64,000 nt of DNA from an uncultured Sulfitobacter sp. (lineage in GTDB: Bacteria > Pseudomonadota > Alphaproteobacteria > Rhodobacterales > Rhodobacteraceae). Location: the NCBI GenBank assembly GCA_937138475.1, contig CAKZPD010000028.1, positions 1-64,000 on the forward strand, read 5' to 3'. The notes below the pieces were generated by a model that did not search any database, was not told the DNA's origin, and saw only the letters and a list, made by a program, of their open reading frames with translations. The position numbers were made by a program, and so were the translations under genes. Every line of letters begins with the position of its first letter. The first letter of the stretch is position 1. Below, in pieces: positions 15,142 to 23,241 of the stretch.

Positions 15142-16254
15142 ATGCCGACGGAAAAAGTACAGACAGTCGTTGTCGGCAGTGGTGTTATCGGTTTAGCCGT
15201 CGCCGGAAAACTCGCGGCCGCAGGCCATGAGGTTCTGGTGCTTGAAGCCGAAGCATCAGGCCATTGCCACACCAGCGCGCGAAATTCCCAGGTGATACAT
15301 TCGGGTTTCCTGTATCCGCCCGGGTCATTGAAAGCCAAGCTCTGCGTCGAGGGGCGCCGACAACTATACGACTTCTGCGCGTCGCGGCATGTGGATCATG
15401 TAAAGTACGAAAAGCTGGTCATCGCGACAGATGCGGATCAGGTGGCAGGGCTGAGAGGCCTTTGTGATACTGCCATCGCCAACGGCGTGCATGATCTGGA
15501 ATTCCTCTGCGGCGCGCAGGCCCGCACATTGGAACCCGAGTTGCGCTGCCATGCCGCTGTTCTTTCTCCCTCGACCGGTGTCATCGACGTGTCGGCCTTC
15601 ATGCATGCCCTAGAGGCAGAGGCGGTGTCGCACGGCGCTGTGTTCGCCTATCATTCTCCGGTGCAGTCGGTCTGCACGATAGGGGATGGATTCACGTTGC
15701 AGATCGCCGATCCGGATCGGACCCGCATCGCCTGCACCAACCTGGTGAATGCCGCCGGTGTGGGGGCGTGGGATGTGGCCCGAGGGGTCCAGGGTGATGA
15801 CATGATGTGGCTTCCACCAATGACATTGGTCAAGGCGTGTTATTTCTCGTTGTCGTCGGCCAAATCACCGTTCGAGAGGTTGATCTATCCTGTATCGGGA
15901 AGCACGGGCGTGCACGCGCTGCGCGACGTCCATGGGGCGGCCCGGTTCGGCCCGACGACGGAATTCCTCGATCCGCCTCGCATATCCTACCGGCACGACA
16001 GAGCCGCCGACGAACTGGAAAGCGGCATTCGCACTTTCTGGCCCGATCTGCCAAAGTATGCCCTCCAACCGGACATCTGTGGTATTCGGCCCCGCATCAC
16101 ACTGCCCGGCGCGCCATTGGCGGATTTTCTGATTGCCGGCCCTCGTGTTCACGCGATTCCAAGACTGGTGCATCTGTTCGGCATTGAATCGCCCGGTCTC
16201 ACCTCGTCGCTGGCGATCGCGGATCATGTTCTGGATGAGCTGGCGGCCGCTTAA
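15142..16254 (+). CDS. FAD-dependent oxidoreductase, L-2-hydroxyglutarate oxidase (LhgO)-like
   Basis: This 370-residue protein starts with VVVGSGVIGLAVAGKLAAAG, the FAD dinucleotide fold. LhgO-family features follow: HTSARNSQVIHSGFLYPPGS, CGIRPRI, and a C-terminal LFGIESPGLTSSLAIA. Family members oxidise L-2-hydroxyglutarate or related 2-hydroxyacids to 2-oxoacids. The ATG at 15142 is preceded by GAGGAAAAG; an upstream in-frame extension has no similarity. It lies 117 bases after tctA on the same strand, so the transported compound or a derivative may be its substrate. The exact substrate is uncertain. Confidence 0.75.
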   Translation: MPTEKVQTVVVGSGVIGLAVAGKLAAAGHEVLVLEAEASGHCHTSARNSQVIHSGFLYPPGSLKAKLCVEGRRQLYDFCASRHVDHVKYEKLVIATDADQVAGLRGLCDTAIANGVHDLEFLCGAQARTLEPELRCHAAVLSPSTGVIDVSAFMHALEAEAVSHGAVFAYHSPVQSVCTIGDGFTLQIADPDRTRIACTNLVNAAGVGAWDVARGVQGDDMMWLPPMTLVKACYFSLSSAKSPFERLIYPVSGSTGVHALRDVHGAARFGPTTEFLDPPRISYRHDRAADELESGIRTFWPDLPKYALQPDICGIRPRITLPGAPLADFLIAGPRVHAIPRLVHLFGIESPGLTSSLAIADHVLDELAAA

Positions 16255-16274
16255 GGTCCGCTTGTGCAGGTTGG

Positions 16275-17309
16275 CTAGTGCTTAAAGTCGGTGATGACAG
16301 CCGTGCCGGGACGCGTCGGCCCGCTCATGGCGCGGAGCTCTGCGCTTGCGCCGGACAACGTCACCTCGCGATCAAGCATCGGACCGAGATCGACATCGCC
16401 GCGCTCTATCATGCCCAGTAAGGTGGGATACTTCCATGCCGGCATTCCGCGCGTGCCGAAAAACGCCAGCTGTTTGGAATAAATCGCGCGCATGTTGATC
16501 TGCATCATTCCGTCGCCTGCGGGCATTCCGACGTGAACATGCCGACCAAGGGGGGCCAGGCATTCGACCGACGCGTTGGTGGTCTGCGCGATGCCAAGCG
16601 CCTCGATCGAGACATGGGCACCGCCGCCAGTGATTTCCCGGATGTTGGCGGCGACATCCTGCATGGTTGCGTTGACCGCTGCATCGGCGCCGAGCTGTCT
16701 GGCATGGATCAGTTTTTCATCGACGACGTCGACCACGACGACCTGTGCGCCCAACATCTTGGCCAGCAGCAGGGCCGACAAGCCGATGCCGCCGGTGCCG
16801 TGAATGGCGACCCATTCACCGGCACGCACGTTGGCACGGTCCGTCAGCGCGTGCCATGCGGTCGTGACGCGGCACCCCAGTCCGGCGGCCAGCGCGGGCG
16901 ACATCGTTTTGGGCAGATGGACAAGGTTGTGGTCAAATGGGACGGCCACGAATTCGGCATAGGCGCCGGGCGTTCCGAATCCCGGCACGATGGCACTTTC
17001 GCAAGTGTTCGACGCGCCGGTTTGACAGGCGGGGCAATCACCGCATCCCAGAATGAACGGCGCAATCAGTCTGTCTCCGATCTTGTGTTTGGCATGTGGG
17101 CCGACTTCAACGACAGTACCGCAATATTCATGCCCCAGGATGGAGCCGTGATTGACCTTTGGATGCCCGCCGACCCAGCCGTGGTAGTCCGACCGGCACA
17201 CGCCGCAGGCCGCTACCTGAAGCACGACGCCATTTTTGGGGCAGGAAGGATCGGGAACCGTCTCGATTGAAAGGTCCTGGTTGAACTCTCTAATGACTGC
17301 TGCGCGCAT
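16275..17309 (-). CDS. Zinc-dependent alcohol dehydrogenase (MDR family)
   Basis: This 344-residue protein has catalytic zinc ligands in AACGVCRSDYHGW and GHEYCG, a structural zinc site in CGDCPACQTGASNTC, and an NAD-binding IHGTGGIGLSALLLAK. The start at 17309 fits the family N-terminus (MRAAVIREFNQ) and has GAAAGAGAG upstream; an upstream in-frame extension is not conserved. It follows the GabD-like gene by 52 bases on the same strand. In that company it may oxidise a hydroxyacid or diol such as 4-hydroxybutyrate to the semialdehyde (inference). Confidence 0.82.
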   Translation of the reverse strand: MRAAVIREFNQDLSIETVPDPSCPKNGVVLQVAACGVCRSDYHGWVGGHPKVNHGSILGHEYCGTVVEVGPHAKHKIGDRLIAPFILGCGDCPACQTGASNTCESAIVPGFGTPGAYAEFVAVPFDHNLVHLPKTMSPALAAGLGCRVTTAWHALTDRANVRAGEWVAIHGTGGIGLSALLLAKMLGAQVVVVDVVDEKLIHARQLGADAAVNATMQDVAANIREITGGGAHVSIEALGIAQTTNASVECLAPLGRHVHVGMPAGDGMMQINMRAIYSKQLAFFGTRGMPAWKYPTLLGMIERGDVDLGPMLDREVTLSGASAELRAMSGPTRPGTAVITDFKH

Positions 17310-17361
17310 GGTGCTCTCTTTCGGTTTTTGTCTGGGAAAAGTCGTCTGCCGCGGCCGTCCC

Positions 17362-18816
17362 CTATCCGTCCAGCCCGGCGACACACATGTATTTCGTTTC
17401 CAGGTAATCATCCAAACCCTGGCTGCCGCCTTCCTTGCCCATGCCGCTTTCCTTCAGCCCGCCGAACGGGGCTTCGACCGTCGTGACCAGTCCGGTGTTG
17501 ATCCCGATCAATCCGTATTCAAGCTGGTCGTTCAGCCGGAAGACCCGCCCGATGTCGCGTGTATAGGCGTATGCCGCCAGTCCGAATTCGGTCGCATTGG
17601 CGGCGGTGATCGCGGCATCCTCGACCTCGAACCTGAATACGGCTGACAAGGGACCAAAAATCTCCTCTGTGGCGAATTGCATGTCCGAAGTGGCGCCGGT
17701 CAGCACTGTGGGTTCAAAGAAAGTGCCCCCTTTCGCGTGACGCTTGCCGCCCGTGACGATATGCGCGCCTTTCGCGGTTGCATCCGCGATCATTGCTTCG
17801 ACCTTTTTCACACCTGCCTCGTCGATCATCGGGCCTTGCTGTGTGCCATCTTCTGACCCGTCTCCGACCTTCAGGGCTTCGGTTGCGTCTTTCAGCCGTG
17901 CCACGAATTTGTCGTGGATGCCGGCCTGTACGTAGAACCGGTTGGTGCAGACGCAGGTCTGGCCCATGTTACGGTATTTCGAGATCATCGCGCCCTCTAT
18001 AGCGGCATCCAGATCCGCGTCGTCGAAAACAATGAAGGGCGCGTTGCCGCCCAGTTCCATCGAAACCTTTTTGACGCTGTCCGCAGACTGACGGATCAGG
18101 ACTTTGCCGATTTCGGTTGACCCCGTGAAGGTCACCTTTCGAACGTCCGGGCTTGCCATGATGGCGCCGCCGATCGCATGGGCCGAGCCCGTCACGATGT
18201 TTACGACGCCTTCTGGGAAACCGACATCCTGACAAAGTTTGCCCCAGGCGAGGCCCGAGTAGGGCGTGGCCGATGCTGGTTTTGCAACGACGGTACAGCC
18301 CGCCGCCAGCGCCGGACCAAGTTTGCGGGCCAGCATCGACGAGGGGAAGTTCCAAGGCGTGATTGCGCCGACGACACCAACAGGATGACGGGTGACCATA
18401 AGACGCCGGTCAGCGGTCGGGGCTGGCACGATCTCCCCCTTGGCGCGACGTACTTCTTCGGCGAACCAGCGGATATAGGCCGCACCGATCGCGATTTCAC
18501 CACGCGCCTCGGCCAGCGGTTTTCCCTGCTCTGCCGTCAACAATTGTGCGAGCGGTTCGCAGTTGTCCAGCAACGCATCATGAAGCTTATGAAGAAGACC
18601 GACCCGGAAAGACATGTTGCTGCGCGACCAGTCGGCAAAGGCTTCAGCCGCCGCCTCGATCGCAAGTCGCGTTTCACCCTCACCGCAATTCGGAACCGTT
18701 CCGAGCAAGACGCCGGACGCCGGGTTCAAGACATCGATTGTCGTTCCATCGTTCGCATCTCGCCATTTCCCGCCGATGAGGTTGGACGTTTGCAACAATC
18801 CGCCAAAACTGTTCAT
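17362..18816 (-). CDS. gabD: Succinate-semialdehyde dehydrogenase, GabD type
   Basis: This 484-residue aldehyde dehydrogenase has the catalytic Glu in VSMELGGNAP and the Cys in GQTCVC, with GabD-like text around it (YRNMGQTCVCTNRFYVQAG). NWFP-type cofactor motif PWNFPSSMLARKLGPAL and FTGSTEIGK are present. It converts succinate semialdehyde to succinate with NAD(P). The ATG at 18816 is preferred to an upstream GTG that lacks a ribosome site. Glutarate semialdehyde is a possible alternative substrate. Confidence 0.82.
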   Translation of the reverse strand: MNSFGGLLQTSNLIGGKWRDANDGTTIDVLNPASGVLLGTVPNCGEGETRLAIEAAAEAFADWSRSNMSFRVGLLHKLHDALLDNCEPLAQLLTAEQGKPLAEARGEIAIGAAYIRWFAEEVRRAKGEIVPAPTADRRLMVTRHPVGVVGAITPWNFPSSMLARKLGPALAAGCTVVAKPASATPYSGLAWGKLCQDVGFPEGVVNIVTGSAHAIGGAIMASPDVRKVTFTGSTEIGKVLIRQSADSVKKVSMELGGNAPFIVFDDADLDAAIEGAMISKYRNMGQTCVCTNRFYVQAGIHDKFVARLKDATEALKVGDGSEDGTQQGPMIDEAGVKKVEAMIADATAKGAHIVTGGKRHAKGGTFFEPTVLTGATSDMQFATEEIFGPLSAVFRFEVEDAAITAANATEFGLAAYAYTRDIGRVFRLNDQLEYGLIGINTGLVTTVEAPFGGLKESGMGKEGGSQGLDDYLETKYMCVAGLDG

Positions 18817-20090
18817 GAGAGGTCTTTCGGTAATTTGAGCCTGAAAATCGGACAACAGGGGGTCATCGACCGCCTGCACGCATGTTAATGGTAAGGAAAG
18901 TTGAATTACAGGAAAATATATTTACCTAATTATACAATAACGCTTACAAAATGGAATTGATCGCCTGCTTTGTCGAACACGTTACGATTTACCACAGGAG
19001 CAGCCGCCACGGCGCCTATTCGCGTGGGAGCAGTGTCGCTTTCCAAGGCGGAGGGGGCAATCTCGACCGGCAGGAAAACGCCATCAAGAGCGATACACCC
19101 CACTGCCGGCGAAAACCGGAAATCGTTCAGCCACTTGAAAATCAGGTTCGCGCTCATCCAATAGCGGTGCGCAACCTGAGCTACGGAAACGCCCGGCGTC
19201 AACGTCTGCGCGCAATTCGTGCGTTTCTCGTCACCCGACCAGATCCGCTTCTTCAAACCCCTCTCCCCCTCCACTACATACCATTCGCAAACCCGAGACG
19301 AGGTCCCTGACGGGATCTTTTTCTTTTTTTCAAAGGGATTTAGCGAGGCCCACCGACTTTCGGAGGATGGGGTTTTGGCCGAAATTGGTCTCTGAACGCC
19401 CTGCGGCTCTTTCCATCCGCCCTTCGCCCTATTCAAGGCGGACTCAAAAAGTGGCGGACTTTCAGTATGTTGATGTAATCGAGCTGCGCCGCAGTTGCGT
19501 GGGGTTCGTCTCCGACCAGTGCAAAAGAAGACACCCAAAGGCAGCGTGGTTGTTCGAACTGGTGCGAAACCCTTGGTAGGCTGGGCTACATCCAAGTCCG
19601 GCGGCACTGCTTCCGAGACAGTGGTCAACGGATCCCATACCGGCCATTCACTGCAGTTTGCAGTAAGGACCAAGATGCGGGGCAAAACCGATATCGGATA
19701 TTCAGCCTTCGCTGCTGCAGCATCGCTTCACGTTTACATCGTGCTTGCTATTTTACCGCGGCACAAAGCACCAATTAGCTCATTCAGCGGTATAGATATC
19801 GCACTCACATAAACCACACTTTTGTTGCAATCTGGTCAGACTAGCCTGACGCGGGGCAAGCGCCGCTTTGCGCGGCGTGGCACCTGTTGGCAATCCATTT
19901 CCTTACATATCCGGCAGATCCAATGCTGTGATCAAGCTTTGCCGCCCGAGTGGAAGTTGAAAACCTTTTCAAAGGCCGCATCGCGTTCGACTTATCCGCC
20001 GAGGGCTTCCAAGCCGAGGAGTTTTCCGCAAACTCCGTGAGGGGCACAGCTCAGCGGGCCCTTGCCATCTCTTTACAGTTTGGCTTTTTC
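18817..20090. other. Gene-poor debris between the dicarboxylate and DHPS regions
   Basis: About 1.27 kb without an intact gene. It holds the AT-rich upstream region of gabD (18880-18960), an IS66 tnpA fragment on the minus strand (19038-19262), and 19280-20090 with open frames that match nothing I recognise and lack ribosome sites. This looks like a scar left by insertion elements at the junction of two acquired blocks. Confidence 0.6.
19038..19262 (-). pseudogene. IS66-family accessory transposase (TnpA) remnant
   Basis: A minus-strand translation reads KKRIWSGDEKRTNCAQTL, then TPGVSVAQVAHRYWMSANLI, FKWLND and finally FLPVEIA. This matches the small IS66 OrfA with its HTH and C-terminal F-PVE-motif. 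No start codon, OrfB or transposase gene follows, so only a fragment remains. Confidence 0.7.
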
Positions 20091-21107
20091 TCATAATCTT
20101 TGCAAAGACGCGCGCATCTCGATAAACACGTCCAGCTGATGAGACACTTTTTCCCCTCGATTTTCGATCATGTCGATCAAGCTTTCAGCGGCAACACGGC
20201 CCATTTGACGGTGCGGAACATGCACGGTGGTGAGGGCTGGATAAACGTGCTTGGCCAGCTCAATATCGTCAAACCCGGTGACCGAAATATCATTTGGAAC
20301 ATTGAAACCCAAGTCGCGTGCCCTTGAGATCACCCCAGTTGCAAGAACATCGTTCCCGCACATAATGACTGTAGGTTTAACGTCAGCGTGAATCAGCTGT
20401 TCAAAAGCCGCAGCACCGTTCTCAATTTCATAAGGCGTTTGGATAATGGGAAGATCATGTAGATCAAAGCCATGGGCCTGCCAGCTGTCCTGAATTCCAG
20501 CCAGGCGTTCCGCGGCACGATCATTGCCGTCAACGATTCCGGAAATAACAGCAATCCGCCTGTGACCCATGTCGATGACCTTGTCGGCTAACAGCCGCAT
20601 TGCGGCGCGGTTATCAAATCCTACAGAGGCGTGTTTCGAATCTGGTATCCAAGCCCATGCCAACACTGTCGGAATCCCACGTCGGGCCAGATACTCATAC
20701 ACCGCTTCGTCTCGTTCATAGCCGATCAACAGCAGGCCATCTGCGCCACGCGCCACAAGTTCGCGAATTTGCTGGGCTTCCAGTTTGGGCTGATAGGCGC
20801 TGCTTGAAACCAGCAAATTGTATCCCTCTGCAAGAAGCTTTTCCTGAAATGCCTGCAAGCCGCGGGCAAAAATCGCGTTCTCCATCGTGGGAATGATCGC
20901 GCCAATTGTATGGGATTGTTTCGCTGCCATGGCACGCGCGTTGAAGTTTGGCGTGTAGCCAAGTGATTCTACCGCTTCCATCACCTTTGATAGCGTCTTG
21001 GGCGACACTTTTTGCTTTTCATTAAGACAACGCGACACCGTAGCCGTCGATACGCCCGCCGCATTGGCTACATCATCTAATGTGGGAATGTGTGGTGTTT
21101 CATGCAT
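20091..21107 (-). CDS. LacI-family transcriptional regulator of the DHPS cluster
   Basis: This 338-residue protein has the LacI HTH (PTLDDVANAAGVSTATVSRC) and hinge (YTPNFNARAMA), then a sugar-binding-type effector domain. It is divergent from the TRAP/hps genes. A pair of strong LacI-type operators sits in the intergenic region. It probably represses the cluster until DHPS or a metabolite binds; the ligand is inferred from context. Confidence 0.88.
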   Translation of the reverse strand: MHETPHIPTLDDVANAAGVSTATVSRCLNEKQKVSPKTLSKVMEAVESLGYTPNFNARAMAAKQSHTIGAIIPTMENAIFARGLQAFQEKLLAEGYNLLVSSSAYQPKLEAQQIRELVARGADGLLLIGYERDEAVYEYLARRGIPTVLAWAWIPDSKHASVGFDNRAAMRLLADKVIDMGHRRIAVISGIVDGNDRAAERLAGIQDSWQAHGFDLHDLPIIQTPYEIENGAAAFEQLIHADVKPTVIMCGNDVLATGVISRARDLGFNVPNDISVTGFDDIELAKHVYPALTTVHVPHRQMGRVAAESLIDMIENRGEKVSHQLDVFIEMRASLQRL

Positions 21108-21164
21108 TTATGCACCCATTCATCATGCTTGGTGGTTTCTAGCACAAAAAACCAATAGCCCCAA

Positions 21165-21208
21165 TTGCATATGTAAGCGCTTGCTATTTGCATATGTAAG
21201 CGCTTACA
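21165..21208 (+). promoter_or_regulatory. Tandem LacI-type operators upstream of the hps operon
   Basis: An 18-bp sequence TTGCATATGTAAGCGCTT occurs twice (21165-21182 and 21188-21205), 23 bp apart. The second ends in a perfect 14-bp palindrome TGTAAGCGCTTACA (21195-21208) with the central CG of LacI-family operators. The first copy is the imperfect TGTAAGCGCTTGCT (21172-21185). Spacing of about two helical turns would put two repressor dimers on one face of the DNA. Confidence 0.75.
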
Positions 21209-21242
21209 CTCGCATTGGGACCAGACAGCAGGGAGGCTCGTC

Positions 21243-21431
21243 ATGTTTCTCGTCGGTGCAGTTATTGTATTTTCGGCATTCTTTTTGAACGTCGCGTTGG
21301 GGGCGTTTGCCGATGCTGCGATCCTCGGAGATGTCGGGGAAATGTTGGTTCTGTCATGTGCGTCGGTTCTGTTCGTCGTCGCCATTTTAAGAAAAGAAGC
21401 TGATCGCTCGAAGAGCGACGACAGCACATAA
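21243..21431 (+). CDS. Small two-helix membrane protein, first gene of the hps operon
   Basis: This 62-residue protein has AGGGAGG a few bases before its ATG. Two hydrophobic segments (about 1-23 and 33-48) are followed by a short charged tail (RKEADRSKSDDST). It lies between the LacI operators and the TRAP binding-protein gene, with a 21-base gap. I do not recognise a family. Its place suggests a transporter accessory or a leader-encoded membrane peptide. Confidence 0.6.
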   Translation: MFLVGAVIVFSAFFLNVALGAFADAAILGDVGEMLVLSCASVLFVVAILRKEADRSKSDDST

Positions 21432-21452
21432 ACCTAAAGGGAGAAGATCCAG

Positions 21453-22604
21453 ATGGATCAACAAGATCGCAAAGAGCTCGCGTCAGTAGAGCGCCGGAAT
21501 TTTCTGAAAATTGCATCAAGCGCAGGTTTCACAGCCGCATTGGTTGCAGGCGCCGCAGGCACGCTTTGGTCCACAGAGGCCGCAGCGCAGTCCGCCACAG
21601 AAGAGCGTGACCGTGAGGCCGCAGCCGAGCACACAATGACAATCGCCACAGCTTATGTGCTGGGCGCATCGCGCAGCTATCCTATCATGCAGCTGGACCT
21701 CAAAGAGAACATCCAGAACGCCACAAACGGCAAAGTCTACGTCAAGCTGGCTCCAGGTGGTCAGTTGGGTGCAGGCGGCGCGTTGGTTCAGGCCGTTCAA
21801 GGTGGTACGATCCAAGCGGCTCAGCATTCGCTGTCCAACTTTGCGCCTTTCGCGTCCACTGTTGATCTGATCAACATGCCGTACCTGTGCGGTTCCAACC
21901 AGCGTTTCACAAACCTTGTTAACTCCGACTTCTGGCACACCAACGTCACACCCAAGATTGAAGAGAACGGCTTTAAGCCCTTGTTCTACGTCAACATCGA
22001 CCCCCGCGTTGTTGCAGTTCGCAAAGGCGGCAACGGCGCTGTTCTGACGCCAGGAGATTTGGACGGCGTCAAGTTCCGCGTACCAGGTTCCGCAATGTTG
22101 CAGCAGTACTACCGCATGGTGGGTGCCAACCCCACGCCGGTCGCATGGGGTGAAACACCTTCAGCGATCCAGCAGGGCGTGGCTGATGCGCTCGACCCGT
22201 CGGTTGGCGCGCTGTTCGTATTTGGTTTCAAGGATATGCTGTCCCACGTCACCTTCACGCAGGCTGTCCCAGACTCGCAGGTCTACTCATGTAACCTCGA
22301 ATGGTTCAACTCCATGCCCGCCGACATCCAAGAAGGCATTATGTGGGGCTCCGAGATGACTGCGCACCAGAACCTTGCCAAAGTGCCCTCCGCACGTGCG
22401 CATGCCATGGCCGAGCTGGCCAAAGCCGGCGTTCAATTCCACAGCCTCAGCGATGATCAGCTGGCCGAGTGGAAAGACGCAGGCGGCTATCAGCGCCCCG
22501 AGTGGGACGAGTTCAAGGTCGAGCTTGCAGGTTCCATGGATGCCTTTGCTCAGATGGAAGAAGCGGCCTCGACACAGGGCAGGTACTACGTGCACGACGC
22601 ATAA
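21453..22604 (+). CDS. TRAP transporter substrate-binding protein (DctP family), Tat-exported, DHPS type
   Basis: This 383-residue protein starts with a twin-arginine signal (ERRNFLKIASSAGF, then a hydrophobic stretch ending near AAAQS). The mature part is a DctP/TAXI-like solute receptor with KLAPGGQLGAGGALVQAVQG. Tat export suggests folding before secretion. It would capture DHPS in the periplasm, by context with hpsN. A strong hairpin follows the stop. Confidence 0.88.
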   Translation: MDQQDRKELASVERRNFLKIASSAGFTAALVAGAAGTLWSTEAAAQSATEERDREAAAEHTMTIATAYVLGASRSYPIMQLDLKENIQNATNGKVYVKLAPGGQLGAGGALVQAVQGGTIQAAQHSLSNFAPFASTVDLINMPYLCGSNQRFTNLVNSDFWHTNVTPKIEENGFKPLFYVNIDPRVVAVRKGGNGAVLTPGDLDGVKFRVPGSAMLQQYYRMVGANPTPVAWGETPSAIQQGVADALDPSVGALFVFGFKDMLSHVTFTQAVPDSQVYSCNLEWFNSMPADIQEGIMWGSEMTAHQNLAKVPSARAHAMAELAKAGVQFHSLSDDQLAEWKDAGGYQRPEWDEFKVELAGSMDAFAQMEEAASTQGRYYVHDA

Positions 22605-22612
22605 CCGAACCC

Positions 22613-22637
22613 GTCGGACGCCGCCACGGCGTCCGAC
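22613..22637 (+). terminator. Hairpin after the TRAP binding-protein gene
   Basis: GTCGGACGCC and GGCGTCCGAC form a perfect 10-bp stem around a 5-base loop, followed by a pyrimidine-rich CCCCTCTTCTCTCC. As an intercistronic structure it probably lowers read-through into dctQ-dctM or protects the binding-protein message. Confidence 0.65.
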
Positions 22638-22705
22638 CCCCTCTTCTCTCCGACATGCAAAACCGTTCGTGCATATGATGTGCCGTCTGTTCGCATGGCA
22701 ACCGA

Positions 22706-23230
22706 ATGGACGGAATTATGGAATTCCTGCGCAAACTTGATCAAAACGCGGAACGCTGGCTGTTATTGACCTTCTACGTAATGCTGGTCATCACCATGGC
22801 CGTCGAAGTGCTCCGCCGCGAAATATTCGCTTATTCGTCCATCTGGGGCGAAGAAATTGTGCGGTATTCCTTTATTTATCTGGCGTGGATCGGGGCCTCG
22901 GCAGCTGTGAAAGAACGCGCGCACATCCGCATTGATGTGGTCATGCATTACCTCGGTCAACGGCCCAAAGCGCTCCTTTATATGTTTGGTGACATCGTCA
23001 TGATGATCGTAGCTGTAATCGCGCTCTGTTGGTCGTTTGAATCTGTGCATGTGTCTTGGAAATTTGGATCTGTCACCGACGGTTTGCGGATCTCCAAGGT
23101 TTGGTTCCTTATGGCTGTTCCCACAGGTTTTAGCTTGATGATCTGGCGCCTGCTGCAATCGCTGCGCCGCGACTTCATTTCTCTCAAGACTGGCAAGCCA
23201 GTCTATGAGGGCGACACTCTGTTTGATTGA
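22706..23230 (+). CDS. TRAP transporter small membrane subunit (DctQ family)
   Basis: This 174-residue protein has four membrane segments and the DctQ motif WGEEIVRYSFIYLAWIGASA, then KERAHIRIDV. ATG at 22706 or 22718 are both possible starts. It joins the large subunit as the helper of a sodium-driven secondary transporter. Confidence 0.88.
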   Translation: MDGIMEFLRKLDQNAERWLLLTFYVMLVITMAVEVLRREIFAYSSIWGEEIVRYSFIYLAWIGASAAVKERAHIRIDVVMHYLGQRPKALLYMFGDIVMMIVAVIALCWSFESVHVSWKFGSVTDGLRISKVWFLMAVPTGFSLMIWRLLQSLRRDFISLKTGKPVYEGDTLFD

Positions 23231-23241
23231 GGAGCGACGCG

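Noticed and set aside
18946..18952. CGCTTAC as an IS66 terminal repeat
   Set aside because: The orientation does not fit the tnpA fragment at 19038-19262, and only seven bases match; a half LacI-type operator or chance is as likely.
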